A DNA stretch of 15,668 bases from Coriobacteriales bacterium. Its GTDB lineage: Bacteria; Actinomycetota; Coriobacteriia; Coriobacteriales; UBA8131. The DNA is taken from positions 1 to 15,668 of the forward strand of contig JAIRTN010000175.1 in the NCBI GenBank assembly GCA_031254905.1. Reading direction: 5' to 3'. How positions within the stretch are numbered: the stretch's first letter is position 1; every line of letters begins with the position of its first letter. Both the position numbers and the translations under genes were made by a program. The notes under the pieces are model-generated. The model did not search any database. It was given only the letters and a program-made list of their open reading frames with translations, and was not told the DNA's origin. This document shows positions 6,792 to 13,999 of this stretch, piece by piece.

Positions 6792-7361
6792 ATGAAGAAA
6801 CACGCATCGTCCGCGCTGCTCGTCTTGGCGAGCCTCGTCATAGCGCTTGGGCTGGCGCTTGGCCTGCCGGGTTGCGACAACAACAGTGAGGAGACCCTTA
6901 TTCGGGACGGCCTTACGAAACGTCTGGAGCAGTTTAAGGACACCATCCTCGCCACGTGGGGAAACTCGCCGGAGGGCATCGCGCCGGAGGCGCTCAACGC
7001 CTGGCTTGACAGCTACACCTTCACGATAGACGAAATCGTAATCGACGGAAACCTCGCGACCACCAGGGTTCGCATCACCTCCAAACAACTCTACCCCGTC
7101 ATTCAGGGCACCGAAGCCAGAATCGCGGCGGGTGAGGTAAACATGTCGCAAACAGACGAATACCAAGCGCGTGTTACCGAAATCATCCTCGACGAACTGC
7201 GCAACGCCTCGCCGGTAACTACGGAAATCTTGATTACCTGCGAGAAAACGGGCACCACGTGGATTATCTCTGACGCAAGCGACGAAGAATGCACCGACGC
7301 GCTGTTGGGGCCGGCGCCGAATAGCACGGGCACCACGGGTGGCGGACAGACAACAGGCTAA
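6792..7361 (+). CDS. Predicted lipoprotein of unknown function
   Basis: A 189-aa secreted protein. The signal peptide has a basic start (MKKH), a hydrophobic core (8-25) and a lipobox LPGC with the lipidated Cys at 28, so it should be anchored on the outer face of the membrane by signal peptidase II processing. The mature part is acidic, with mixed alpha/beta character, resembling small alpha+beta lipoproteins with one compact domain (about 33-170). The tail is Gly/Thr-rich (STGTTGGGQTTG). Two further cysteines (150 and 163) might pair. I recognise no specific family. The gene starts after GGGGG with 6-nt spacing and ends only 3 bp before ilvB, so it is almost certainly cotranscribed with the acetohydroxyacid synthase genes, an odd pairing with no evident functional reason. 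The divergent ABC transporter is a possible partner, but that is only positional. Confidence 0.8.
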   Translation: MKKHASSALLVLASLVIALGLALGLPGCDNNSEETLIRDGLTKRLEQFKDTILATWGNSPEGIAPEALNAWLDSYTFTIDEIVIDGNLATTRVRITSKQLYPVIQGTEARIAAGEVNMSQTDEYQARVTEIILDELRNASPVTTEILITCEKTGTTWIISDASDEECTDALLGPAPNSTGTTGGGQTTG

Positions 7362-7364
7362 CGG

Positions 7365-9335
7365 ATGACGCAGACGACGCAGGCGCAGGTGCAGACGCAA
7401 ACGGCACAGACGCAGGAGGCACAAACGGCACAAATGGCAAACAGCGAAGCAACCCCGAGCAGCGAGCAGCGCCCCCAACTCACAGGCGCTGAGATTGTCG
7501 CGCGCATCCTCCTAGAGCAGGGCGCGACAAGCATCTTCGGCTACCCGGGCGGAGCGGTGCTGGCCATCTACGACGCCCTCTACGAGCACCGCGACGAAAT
7601 CACCCACTATCTAACCGCCCATGAGCAAGGCGCCGCCCATGCCGCGGACGGCTACGCGCGCGCAACGGGCAAGGTGGGCGTGGTGCTCGCCACCAGCGGC
7701 CCGGGTTCGACAAACCTCGTCACCGGCATCGCGACGGCCTTCATGGACAGCGTGCCGCTCGTCATTATCACCGGCAACGTCAGTTCCGCCTTCATCGGCA
7801 AAGACAGCTTCCAAGAGGTCTACACCACCGGCATTACGCTGCCCATCACCAAGCACAACTTCTTCGTGCAAGACGTGCGCGAGCTCGCCCCCGCGCTCCG
7901 GGAGGCTTTTGCCATCGCCTCAAGTGGACGCAAGGGGCCCGTCCTCATCGACATTACAAAAGACGCACAGGCCGCCTGCTGCGATTTTGAGCCGGCAACC
8001 GCGCCCTCGTCGATGCTGAATAAGGGGGATGAGGACGGCACCGTTGCCGCTTTTGGCTCTCCCGCCACCGATGTCACCGACGCCACCCCCAGCGCCGCCG
8101 CCACCTCCGCAATACTCGCATACGATATTGATAGCATACTCGCCGAAATCAGCGCCAGCCACCGACCGCTCGTCATATTCGGCGGCGGCGTGGTTTCGGC
8201 CGACGCCAGTACGCAACTGCGCGACTTCCTGCGCGCAACGGGGATTCCCGCCGTCCACAGCATCATGGGCACGGGCGTACTCAGCTTCGACGACCCCCTC
8301 AACTGCGGGCTCGTTGGCATGCACGGCGCCACAAGCGGCAACCGCGCCCTCGCCGAAACCGACCTCCTCATCGCGCTTGGCTTTCGCTTCTCAGACCGCG
8401 TGGCGCTCAACACTGAGCGCTGGGCCTCGCAGGCGCGCATCATCCACATCGATATCGACCCGAGCGAAATCGACAAGAACATCCGGGTTGACCGGGCCCT
8501 CGTCGGCGACGTGCGCGAGGTGCTGCAGGCGCTGCTGAGCAGGATACGCGCCGGGGCGCTGGGAGCCGAGGGGGTACAAGGGGCGCTGCCGGGCGCAGAC
8601 AGGGCCGCATGGCTCACCATAATTTCCGAATGGAGGGCAAACGACTATCGCCCGGAGGATGCCCCTAGCGCCAGCGCCGGCGGGGGCGCAGCAAACGGCC
8701 CCGGCCCCACAGCAACAGAAGCCACCCCCACCCTCATGCCCCATCAAATCATCGAGGCCATCGCCGAACTCGCGGGCCCCGAGGCCATCATCACCACCGA
8801 CGTCGGCCAACACCAAATGTGGGCGGCGCAATTCTCCCGCCAAACCCGGCCGCGCAGCTTCCTCACCAGCGGCGGGCTCGGCGCCATGGGCTTCGGTTAC
8901 GGGGCAGCCATCGGCGCGCAAATCGGCGCGGGCGGCGGCCCCACGCGCACGCGCCCCGTCATCCACATCACCGGCGACGGCTCCTTCCACATGAACCTCA
9001 ACGAAGCCTGCACAGCGGTAAGCTACCGCCTCCCCATCATCACCGTCATCTTCAACAACCGCGCGCTCGGCATGGTGCGCCAACTGCAAAAAGTCTTCTA
9101 CGACGCCCACTACTGCGCCACAACGCTCGACCGCCTGACGGACTACGTAAAGGTGGCCGAGGGCTTTGGTTTAATGGGGATGAGGACGGCAACTATCGCC
9201 GATTTTAGGGCTGCCCTTGTACGCGCGCTTAACACCGAGGGCCCCGTTTGGATTGAATGCGTCATCGACCGCGACGCGCAGGTGCTGCCGATGATACCCG
9301 TCGGCGGCGACGTGACGGACACCATTGTCGATTGA
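7365..9335 (+). CDS. ilvB: Acetohydroxyacid synthase large (catalytic) subunit
   Basis: A 656-aa TPP-dependent enzyme condensing pyruvate with pyruvate or 2-oxobutyrate, the first common step of Val/Leu/Ile synthesis. Catalytic Glu87 lies in TAHEQGAAHAADGYAR. The FAD/dimer region includes FQEVYTTGITLPITKHNF (149-166). The TPP/Mg motif runs from GDGSFHMN (537-544) to FNN (563-565). The usual Trp of GMVxQW is Leu574 here. It is longer than typical (about 560-600 aa) owing to a Gln/Thr-rich head (1-23), a linker at about 213-250 and a Gly/Ala/Pro linker at about 430-456. The ATG at 7365 lacks a good ribosome binding site and probably depends on coupling with the lipoprotein gene. ATG 7434 (Met24) follows AGGAGG at 7414-7419 with a long 14-nt gap and would drop the odd head. 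ilvN follows. Confidence 0.96.
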   Translation: MTQTTQAQVQTQTAQTQEAQTAQMANSEATPSSEQRPQLTGAEIVARILLEQGATSIFGYPGGAVLAIYDALYEHRDEITHYLTAHEQGAAHAADGYARATGKVGVVLATSGPGSTNLVTGIATAFMDSVPLVIITGNVSSAFIGKDSFQEVYTTGITLPITKHNFFVQDVRELAPALREAFAIASSGRKGPVLIDITKDAQAACCDFEPATAPSSMLNKGDEDGTVAAFGSPATDVTDATPSAAATSAILAYDIDSILAEISASHRPLVIFGGGVVSADASTQLRDFLRATGIPAVHSIMGTGVLSFDDPLNCGLVGMHGATSGNRALAETDLLIALGFRFSDRVALNTERWASQARIIHIDIDPSEIDKNIRVDRALVGDVREVLQALLSRIRAGALGAEGVQGALPGADRAAWLTIISEWRANDYRPEDAPSASAGGGAANGPGPTATEATPTLMPHQIIEAIAELAGPEAIITTDVGQHQMWAAQFSRQTRPRSFLTSGGLGAMGFGYGAAIGAQIGAGGGPTRTRPVIHITGDGSFHMNLNEACTAVSYRLPIITVIFNNRALGMVRQLQKVFYDAHYCATTLDRLTDYVKVAEGFGLMGMRTATIADFRAALVRALNTEGPVWIECVIDRDAQVLPMIPVGGDVTDTIVD

Positions 9336-9362
9336 TGCTCCCCCGGCAAAAGGATGGATACC

Positions 9363-9914
9363 ATGGATGGCATGACCGGTCAGATTCGTGAGGCGGACGC
9401 AGCGCCGCAGCAACCACGCGAAAAGACCCGACGCATTATCTCTCTGCTCGTCGATAACCGCTTCGGCGTGCTGGCGCGCGTCGCGAGTTTATTTGCGCGC
9501 AAGGGGTTTAACATCGACTCGCTTACCGTAAGTGCTACTCACGATAGCACAATATCGCGCATCACCGTGACCACGCACGCGGACGACACCAACCTCAAGC
9601 AGATACTCTCCCAGAGCGCCAAACTCGTCGAAGTGCGCAAGGTTGCGCTCCTCGACCCGGACAGCAGCTCCCAGCGGGAACTGATGCTCGTAAAACTCGC
9701 CGTCGACACGCACCTGCGTGAGACCATCCCGGGCGTCGCCGATGCCTACAAGGCCGAAATCGTTGACATCGGTGAGAAAAGCATGACGCTGGAAATCGTC
9801 GGAAAGCCAACAAAAATCGACGCCTTTGTCGAAGTTATCTCCCAATACGAAATCCTCGAAATGTGCCGCACAGGCGCCACCGCCCTCGAGCACGGCGACG
9901 AAATCCTCCACTAA
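9363..9914 (+). CDS. ilvN: Acetohydroxyacid synthase small (regulatory) subunit
   Basis: A 183-aa regulatory subunit that activates IlvB and confers valine feedback inhibition. An N-terminal tail of about 22 residues is followed by an ACT domain (about 25-98), with LLVDNRFGVLARVASLF (28-44) and KGFNIDSLTV (47-56) carrying the ligand-loop pattern. A C-terminal small-subunit domain (about 104-175) includes ELMLVKL (106-112). Length is in the range of bacterial long small subunits. Three in-frame ATGs lie close together. The one at 9354 directly abuts the AAAAGG Shine-Dalgarno (9348-9353) with no spacing, so the ATG at 9363, with 9-nt spacing, is preferred. The gap to ilvB is 27 bp. The stop is only 11 bp from the stop of the convergent membrane-protein gene, with no strong terminator between. 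Confidence 0.94.
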   Translation: MDGMTGQIREADAAPQQPREKTRRIISLLVDNRFGVLARVASLFARKGFNIDSLTVSATHDSTISRITVTTHADDTNLKQILSQSAKLVEVRKVALLDPDSSSQRELMLVKLAVDTHLRETIPGVADAYKAEIVDIGEKSMTLEIVGKPTKIDAFVEVISQYEILEMCRTGATALEHGDEILH

Positions 9915-9925
9915 CCTCCCTCGGC

Positions 9926-11869
9926 TTAGCGGGGGCGCATCCATTCAAAGAAGGCATCGGCATCCTCACGGGCGAGGTCGGGCAGGACAGTCGTCGTCCC
10001 GCTCACACCCGCAGCCGTAACGGCGGAGATGCTCGAAAGCCGCACCATGCGCTGCAGAGGATTCTGGCGAACGGTCGCCCACTGTATCTTCTTGCGCGGA
10101 ATGATTGTCGTCACCGCCTCAAAACCGCCTTTGCGGATGGTGAGCATGCTAAGGTTGTACGCGTAGGCAGCGTGACGATACCAGAGGAAGCTGTCGATGA
10201 GTTGCAGTATGAAGATGAGGCTCGCCAGCGCTCCGGCGGCACCGGGGACGAGGCGCGCCACAAAGGGAGGAACGGGAAGGCTGGCAAAAACCAGCACGAG
10301 GGCAAGCACACAAAGCGCGTAGAGGAGGCCCGGCAGAAGGGCCCTGCGGATGACGGCGCGGCGCAGGGCAACCCGGGGAAGTTTTCTCAACTCTGTCGAA
10401 GCGGGACGGCCAGCGAACTCCGGAACAAGCCGCTCCATTATCCCTTCAATCTTACTCACTTTGACGAAGGGGTGAACGGTGAGGCCCGTAGGCTGTACGG
10501 TGCCCTTGTTTTGTTGAGCGCCGCTTGTGTCGAGGGAATCAATGGTGAGAAGTTTGAGCGACGCGTAGCCGAAAATCCTCCTGATGAAGCCTTGGCGTAT
10601 CTCGATGGATTGCACACGGCTGACCGAAACGCTCCGGTATTGCCGCGCGAGCAGGCCATGCTCGAGTTCGATGCGACCGCCGCGGCGACGCACCTTGAAG
10701 CCGCCATAGGTGGCAACGGTGCCGAGGATCAGCATGATAACCGTAAAGATGAAAAGGAACACACCGCCGCTAAATAGGACGGGGAGGGCAAGTTCTTGCA
10801 GCGCGTATTCGATTGCCTGCCCGGCAAGTTTGTCGAGGCTGTCGAGACCGATTATCTCGGAGAAGGAGCTGAACAGGCTCAGCAGTTGCGCGGTACCGGC
10901 ACTGACAATGGCAAAGAATACCAGTAGCTGGTCGCTCGACAGCGCGGTGAAAATGAGTTCGCCGGCGCTCAAGCCGTATTCGTACTCGATGGGGGCGTTT
11001 TCTTGGTAGTCATCGGCGAAGATGCCCCGGAGTTTTGCGGCCTCGTCGCCGATGCCGCGAACGAGGGTGTCCGCGGTGTGGGCGGGGGCGGGGGCGGCGC
11101 CTGATGCGAGAGCGGGGGCGAGCGGCATGCCGGAGGCACTCGGTGCGCCCGGTGCCGCAAAGGGCGCGGACGCGACGCCTGCGGCGGCGGCAGCCGCGGC
11201 GCTGGCGCCACTCGCGGCGCCCACAGCACCCACAGCAGCGCCCCTGTTGCCCTGCGAGAGAGAGTTCCTGCGCGCAAAGACCTCGGCACGCAGGGCCTCC
11301 GCCTCCCCAAGTTTGAGCGAGGGGATGCTCACACCTTTGTTGAACGCACCTCCCGCGGTCTCAATCTTCAGCTTGACCAAGCCAAGCACGCGGTCCACGA
11401 TGGTCGCGTTAAAGTCGATGGACTGCACACGCTGAAACGGGATATGTACCTGCTTTTTGAAGATGACACCCGAGTAGATATGGATGTCGGATTCGGTGAT
11501 TTCCCAAAGAAACCGTATGTAGGAGACATAGGAAATCAGCAGCGTCAGCACGATGCTGAGAAGGGCAAGCAGCACAGGGATGATGATGAACCACAAAGAA
11601 AATTTACCGGATAATTCCCCCAGATACGCAGCGAGACTGCTAAAGAGCGTAAAGAAAACCAGGATGAGAGAGACAAGTGCCCTGAGCGCGTTCGTGATTA
11701 CATAGGCAGGATGGATATGATGCTGCCCGGGGGCAACGCCGCCATTGGCAAGCAACGCGGGCGTTACACGACGCTGCGCCGCTGCCGGGGGCGCTGCTGA
11801 GGACGCCGTCGGGGGCGCTGCCGGGGGCGTAGGTGCCACCGGATACCCTTCCCCCCGCCGCTCAGACAT
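9926..11869 (-). CDS. Membrane protein with three bPH2 (YdbT-type) domains
   Basis: A 647-aa integral membrane protein. Order: Pro/Ala-rich cytosolic tail (1-50), two helices (about 61-85 and 92-117), bPH2 domain 1 (about 118-200), an Ala/Gly/Pro linker (about 208-265), two helices (about 310-340 and 363-388), bPH2 domain 2 (about 391-485), two helices (about 510-530 and 538-560), and bPH2 domain 3 (about 563-645). Repeated motifs IPFQRVQSID (143-152), VSVSRVQSIEI (414-424) and IIPRKKIQWATV (589-600) show the three-fold duplication. It matches Bacillus YdbT in layout. The YdbS/YdbT pair has been linked there to tolerance of an antimicrobial peptide (recalled, not checked). The ATG at 11869 overlaps the partner stop by 8 nt; a TTG at 11890 is also possible. 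Precise role unknown. Confidence 0.87.
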   Translation of the reverse strand: MSERRGEGYPVAPTPPAAPPTASSAAPPAAAQRRVTPALLANGGVAPGQHHIHPAYVITNALRALVSLILVFFTLFSSLAAYLGELSGKFSLWFIIIPVLLALLSIVLTLLISYVSYIRFLWEITESDIHIYSGVIFKKQVHIPFQRVQSIDFNATIVDRVLGLVKLKIETAGGAFNKGVSIPSLKLGEAEALRAEVFARRNSLSQGNRGAAVGAVGAASGASAAAAAAAGVASAPFAAPGAPSASGMPLAPALASGAAPAPAHTADTLVRGIGDEAAKLRGIFADDYQENAPIEYEYGLSAGELIFTALSSDQLLVFFAIVSAGTAQLLSLFSSFSEIIGLDSLDKLAGQAIEYALQELALPVLFSGGVFLFIFTVIMLILGTVATYGGFKVRRRGGRIELEHGLLARQYRSVSVSRVQSIEIRQGFIRRIFGYASLKLLTIDSLDTSGAQQNKGTVQPTGLTVHPFVKVSKIEGIMERLVPEFAGRPASTELRKLPRVALRRAVIRRALLPGLLYALCVLALVLVFASLPVPPFVARLVPGAAGALASLIFILQLIDSFLWYRHAAYAYNLSMLTIRKGGFEAVTTIIPRKKIQWATVRQNPLQRMVRLSSISAVTAAGVSGTTTVLPDLAREDADAFFEWMRPR

Positions 11870-12380
11870 CTTCCTGCGCAATCCTCGCAAGCACGGCTAC
11901 ATGGTCGCGCAGGGTGTCCGCCTCGGCAACTTCAAGCCCGGGTATCTCGTGTTCCCCCGCCGCCGTGGCCACCGTAAAAGAGGCAAGTCCGTTGGCTCGC
12001 ATGACAGGGCCCTGCCTCGTATCGACATTTTGTACCCTGATAAGCGGGATGATGATGCGTTTGCGCCAAAATATGCCCTTGTGAATGTCGATTTCCTCGT
12101 CATAGACATCAAAACTCCACTGTATCCAGCGAACCTTGGGGATAACAATCACAAAAATGATAAAGGCAAGCACAGCAAGCACGGCCACGGCAAACAAAAC
12201 GTAGCCCAAAACATCCGCCGCCGTCCGGTACTCCTCGCCCCTTTGGCTGCCTAACACCAGCCAAACGATGGCAAGCGGCACCAAAACAAGCAGCGACCAC
12301 AGAAGCACATTAAAAATCGCGCTCAGTCGCCAAACACGGGTAATACGCCTATCGAGCTTGCGAGTTGGAAGTGCGCGCAT
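11862..12380 (-). CDS. Membrane protein with one bPH2 (YdbS-type) domain
   Basis: A 172-aa protein with two membrane helices (about 22-44 and 57-80) and a C-terminal bacterial PH-like bPH2 domain (about 85-170), including FDVYDEEIDIHKGIFWRKR (90-108) and IIPLIRVQNVDTRQG (110-124). Start: the ATG at 12380 is preceded by GAGAGG with 8-nt spacing on the minus strand. An upstream in-frame ATG at 12440 would add 20 residues without a ribosome binding site and is not favoured. The gene overlaps the larger bPH2 gene by 8 nt (ATGTCTGA), so the two are translationally coupled and probably form one membrane complex, as inferred for YdbS and YdbT. bPH2 proteins are thought to act at the cell envelope; no enzymatic motif is visible. 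Confidence 0.87.
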   Translation of the reverse strand: MRALPTRKLDRRITRVWRLSAIFNVLLWSLLVLVPLAIVWLVLGSQRGEEYRTAADVLGYVLFAVAVLAVLAFIIFVIVIPKVRWIQWSFDVYDEEIDIHKGIFWRKRIIIPLIRVQNVDTRQGPVMRANGLASFTVATAAGEHEIPGLEVAEADTLRDHVAVLARIAQEDV

Positions 12381-12402
12381 GTAGTTATCCTCTCTCATAT
12401 TT

Positions 12403-12417
12403 GGGGCACCAAACCCC
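12403..12417 (-). promoter_or_regulatory. Small hairpin in the leader of the bPH2 gene pair
   Basis: GGGG (12403-12406) and CCCC (12414-12417) flank a 7-nt loop. An alternative pairing uses TTTGG and CCAAA at 12400-12413. It lies 23 nt upstream of the favoured ATG at 12380 on the minus strand. It may be a 5' leader structure, but the stem is short and it could be chance. No promoter boxes were identified confidently in 12381-12538. Confidence 0.25.
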
Positions 12418-12420
12418 TTG

Positions 12421-12472
12421 TCTTCCCGTCTTCCCGTCATTGCCGAGTCAAACCACCTAACCCAGCAATCTC
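12421..12472. repeat. Tandem 8-mer plus degraded dispersed repeat
   Basis: TCTTCCCG occurs twice in tandem (12421-12428 and 12429-12436). It runs into CGTCATTGCCG (12435-12445), which matches the reverse complement of the palindromic element at 74-100, and ends with GCAATCTC, comparable to the far edge of that element. The central palindrome is replaced by unrelated sequence. I read it as a decayed or variant copy in reverse orientation. Confidence 0.45.
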
Positions 12473-12493
12473 ACACACCCAGCAGCCTCCCCA

Positions 12494-12520
12494 CAAATAG
12501 CGGCCCGCAAATAGCGCCCC
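12494..12520. repeat. Near-tandem 13-bp repeat downstream of purE
   Basis: CAAATAGCGGCCC (12494-12506) and CAAATAGCGCCCC (12508-12520) differ at one base and are offset by 14 bp. They sit 20-45 bp past the purE stop on the minus strand. No U-tract follows, so they do not form a standard terminator. Function unknown. Confidence 0.5.
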
Positions 12521-12538
12521 AGCCGCATCGGGAGAGCC

Positions 12539-12994
12539 CTATTCCGCCAATTTCGCCTTGTACTCATCCACCTTATTACGATAGTCCTCGTCAGAGGTGG
12601 CGAGAATCTGCACGGCAAGAATGGCCGCGTTTTTCGCCCCGTTGATGGCAACCGTCGCCACCGGAACCCCGGTTGGCATCTGCACCATCGAGAGCAGCGA
12701 GTCCAAACCCCCGAGGTCGCTCGTCTTCATGGGAACGGCGATGACCGGCAGCGAGGTAAACGAGGCCACCACTCCCGCAAGATGCGCCGCCTTACCCGCG
12801 GCCGCAATGAGCACCTTCTTGCCCTCGCCCGCCGCCGCCTGTGCCCACGCGTGAACCCGCGCGGGGTTGCGGTGCGCGCTGGCAATGACCATCTCAAAGG
12901 GCACGCCAAACTCCTCAAGCTGTTCGGCCGCCGCCTGCATGACCTCAAAATCGGACTGCGAACCGAGTATGATACCAACGAGCGCACGGGTCAT
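12539..12994 (-). CDS. purE: N5-carboxyaminoimidazole ribonucleotide mutase
   Basis: A 151-aa cytosolic enzyme of purine synthesis that moves the carboxyl group of N5-CAIR to give CAIR. Class I PurE landmarks are GSQSD (11-15), SAHRNP (39-44) with active-site His41, the loop [11 protein letters not shown] (64-74) with His71, and [22 protein letters not shown] (106-127). The 64-74 loop departs from the common AGAGGAAHLPG form (Lys68, and Ala73 in place of Pro). The start at 12994 follows AGGAGAGG with 6-nt spacing; the 31 extra in-frame residues upstream have no family similarity. No purK is nearby, although class I enzymes need PurK to supply substrate. It is transcribed divergently from the riboswitch-ribU unit. 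Confidence 0.95.
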   Translation of the reverse strand: MTRALVGIILGSQSDFEVMQAAAEQLEEFGVPFEMVIASAHRNPARVHAWAQAAAGEGKKVLIAAAGKAAHLAGVVASFTSLPVIAVPMKTSDLGGLDSLLSMVQMPTGVPVATVAINGAKNAAILAVQILATSDEDYRNKVDEYKAKLAE

Positions 12995-13020
12995 GGCGCA
13001 CCTCTCCTGTCCCTCAACAC

Positions 13021-13060
13021 TTCTTACAACCCTTACAACCTTAAAGCCTCTTAAAGTCTC
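13021..13060 (-). repeat. Back-to-back tandem duplications in the purE leader
   Basis: On the plus strand CTTACAACC occurs twice in tandem (13023-13040 region), followed by TTAAAGCCTC and TTAAAGTCTC (13041-13060). In purE mRNA this reads as two near-identical 10-mers and then two 9-mers between the -10 box and the ribosome binding site. They could be repeated protein-binding sites or slippage products. Confidence 0.5.
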
Positions 13061-13066
13061 GCAAGA

Positions 13067-13072
13067 ATTATA
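13067..13072 (-). promoter_or_regulatory. -10 box of purE
   Basis: A consensus TATAAT reads on the minus strand 73 bp upstream of the purE ATG. No good -35 is seen at 16-18 bp, so an activator or extended element may compensate. It is close to, and divergent from, the -10 of the riboswitch unit. Confidence 0.55.
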
Positions 13073-13105
13073 CCCATGTTTGCCCACATTCTGCTCTCGG
13101 TTTGC

Positions 13106-13111
13106 TATACT
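13106..13111 (+). promoter_or_regulatory. -10 box of the riboswitch-ribU unit
   Basis: TATACT is placed 15 bp before the start of the FMN aptamer, which is where a promoter is expected. The nearest -35-like hexamer, TTGCCC at 13080-13085, has an overlong 20-bp spacer. Confidence 0.5.
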
Positions 13112-13125
13112 TGCGGCAGCAATTG

Positions 13126-13290
13126 TTCAGGGCGAGGTGAAATACCTCACCGGCGGTGATGGGCGACGCGCGCGTCAGCCACAAGTCCGCGAGCCAAAAA
13201 AGGCTGACCCGGTTGGAATCCGGGACCGACGGTTAAGGAGCGCCGCTTGGGTGGTGCCTCCTGATAGTCCGGATGGGAGAACAGCGCCAT
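13126..13290 (+). promoter_or_regulatory. FMN riboswitch (RFN element)
   Basis: The conserved RFN blocks appear in order: TTCAGGGCGAGGTGAAATAC with CTCACCGGCGGTGATG (13126-13161), AAGTCCGCGAGCC (about 13184-13196), GACCCGGTTGGAATCCGGG with ACCGACGGTTA (about 13206-13236), and GATAGTCCGGATGGGAGAA (13263-13281). These pair into the known multi-helix FMN aptamer. A variable arm follows the ACCGACGGT block. The aptamer lies 77 bp upstream of ribU and is followed by an intrinsic terminator, so FMN binding should stop transcription. Confidence 0.96.
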
Positions 13291-13305
13291 ACCTCCGGTC
13301 GCCTT

Positions 13306-13330
13306 GCCCGCAATGCTTGTGGGCTTTTTT
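13306..13330 (+). terminator. Riboswitch-controlled intrinsic terminator
   Basis: GCCCGCAA (13306-13313) pairs with TTGTGGGC (13317-13324), with one G-U pair and a 3-nt loop, followed directly by six T. This is a classic Rho-independent terminator located between the FMN aptamer and the ribU ribosome binding site. Confidence 0.92.
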
Positions 13331-13366
13331 ATTTGTACTAGTTGTATGCGTTGAACGGAGGATACC

Positions 13367-13987
13367 ATGTCAAAAGATAATGAAAATGTGGATAATGTCG
13401 CGGCCGTTTCTGTTTCACCTCCCCCGCCTACCCCGCCAAAAAAGGCGAACATCGGGCGACGCACCCGCTGGAGCGCCCGACAACTGGCCACGATGGCGCT
13501 GCTCACGGCCCTGAGTACAGCCTTTGCCTTCTTCCAGATACCGCTGGGTCTTTCAACGCTCTCCTACGACCCGTCCAACCTACCCGGCATCATCGGCGCC
13601 CTCGCCTACGGTCCCATTGCGGGCACCCTCATCATCATTATCGGACAGGCGCTGCACGGGATTTTCACGGCGGATTTCATTGGCGCGGCCATGAATATCG
13701 TTCTCGGAATCGCCTACATACTTCCAACGGCTCTCATCTGCCGTAAGAACAAAACAACCAAACGGCTTATCATCGGTCTTGTCATCGGCTCTCTCGTATC
13801 ATTCGCGCTTTGCATCCCCTCGAACTTCGTCGCTTGGTCAGTCTATGCCGGTATCGAGCCCGCCGCGGTCGCCGCGATGATTCTCCCCTTCATCCTGCCC
13901 TTCAATAGCATCAAGATAGTCCTCAACAGCATCCTTTCCTTCCTGCTCTATAAGAGCCTCCACCGCTTCTTAGAGCCAGCCGAGTAG
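13367..13987 (+). CDS. ribU: Riboflavin transporter, ECF S-component
   Basis: A 206-aa membrane protein that binds riboflavin and associates with the shared ECF energising module (EcfA, EcfA', EcfT), none of which is in this window. A Pro-rich cytosolic tail (1-34) precedes six predicted helices at about 40-58, 73-95, 108-124, 134-150, 165-180 and 183-197. The first helix carries the small-residue pattern ATMALLTALSTA (41-52) used to contact EcfT. The stretch SYDPSNLPGIIGALAYGP (66-83) is typical of RibU. GGAGG lies 5 nt before the ATG. Position directly behind an FMN riboswitch and terminator makes the substrate assignment strong. The next gene begins 12 bp after the stop. Confidence 0.95.
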   Translation: MSKDNENVDNVAAVSVSPPPPTPPKKANIGRRTRWSARQLATMALLTALSTAFAFFQIPLGLSTLSYDPSNLPGIIGALAYGPIAGTLIIIIGQALHGIFTADFIGAAMNIVLGIAYILPTALICRKNKTTKRLIIGLVIGSLVSFALCIPSNFVAWSVYAGIEPAAVAAMILPFILPFNSIKIVLNSILSFLLYKSLHRFLEPAE

Positions 13988-13999
13988 GAGGATGACGCC

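Noticed and set aside
9918..9935. Hairpin between the converging ilvN and bPH2 genes as a bidirectional terminator
   Set aside because: The stem is only 6 bp with a G-U pair and no T-run follows on either strand.
9863..10777. A 304-codon plus-strand open frame across the end of ilvN and the bPH2 gene
   Set aside because: It overlaps two well-supported genes, is rich in charged low-complexity residues and matches no family.
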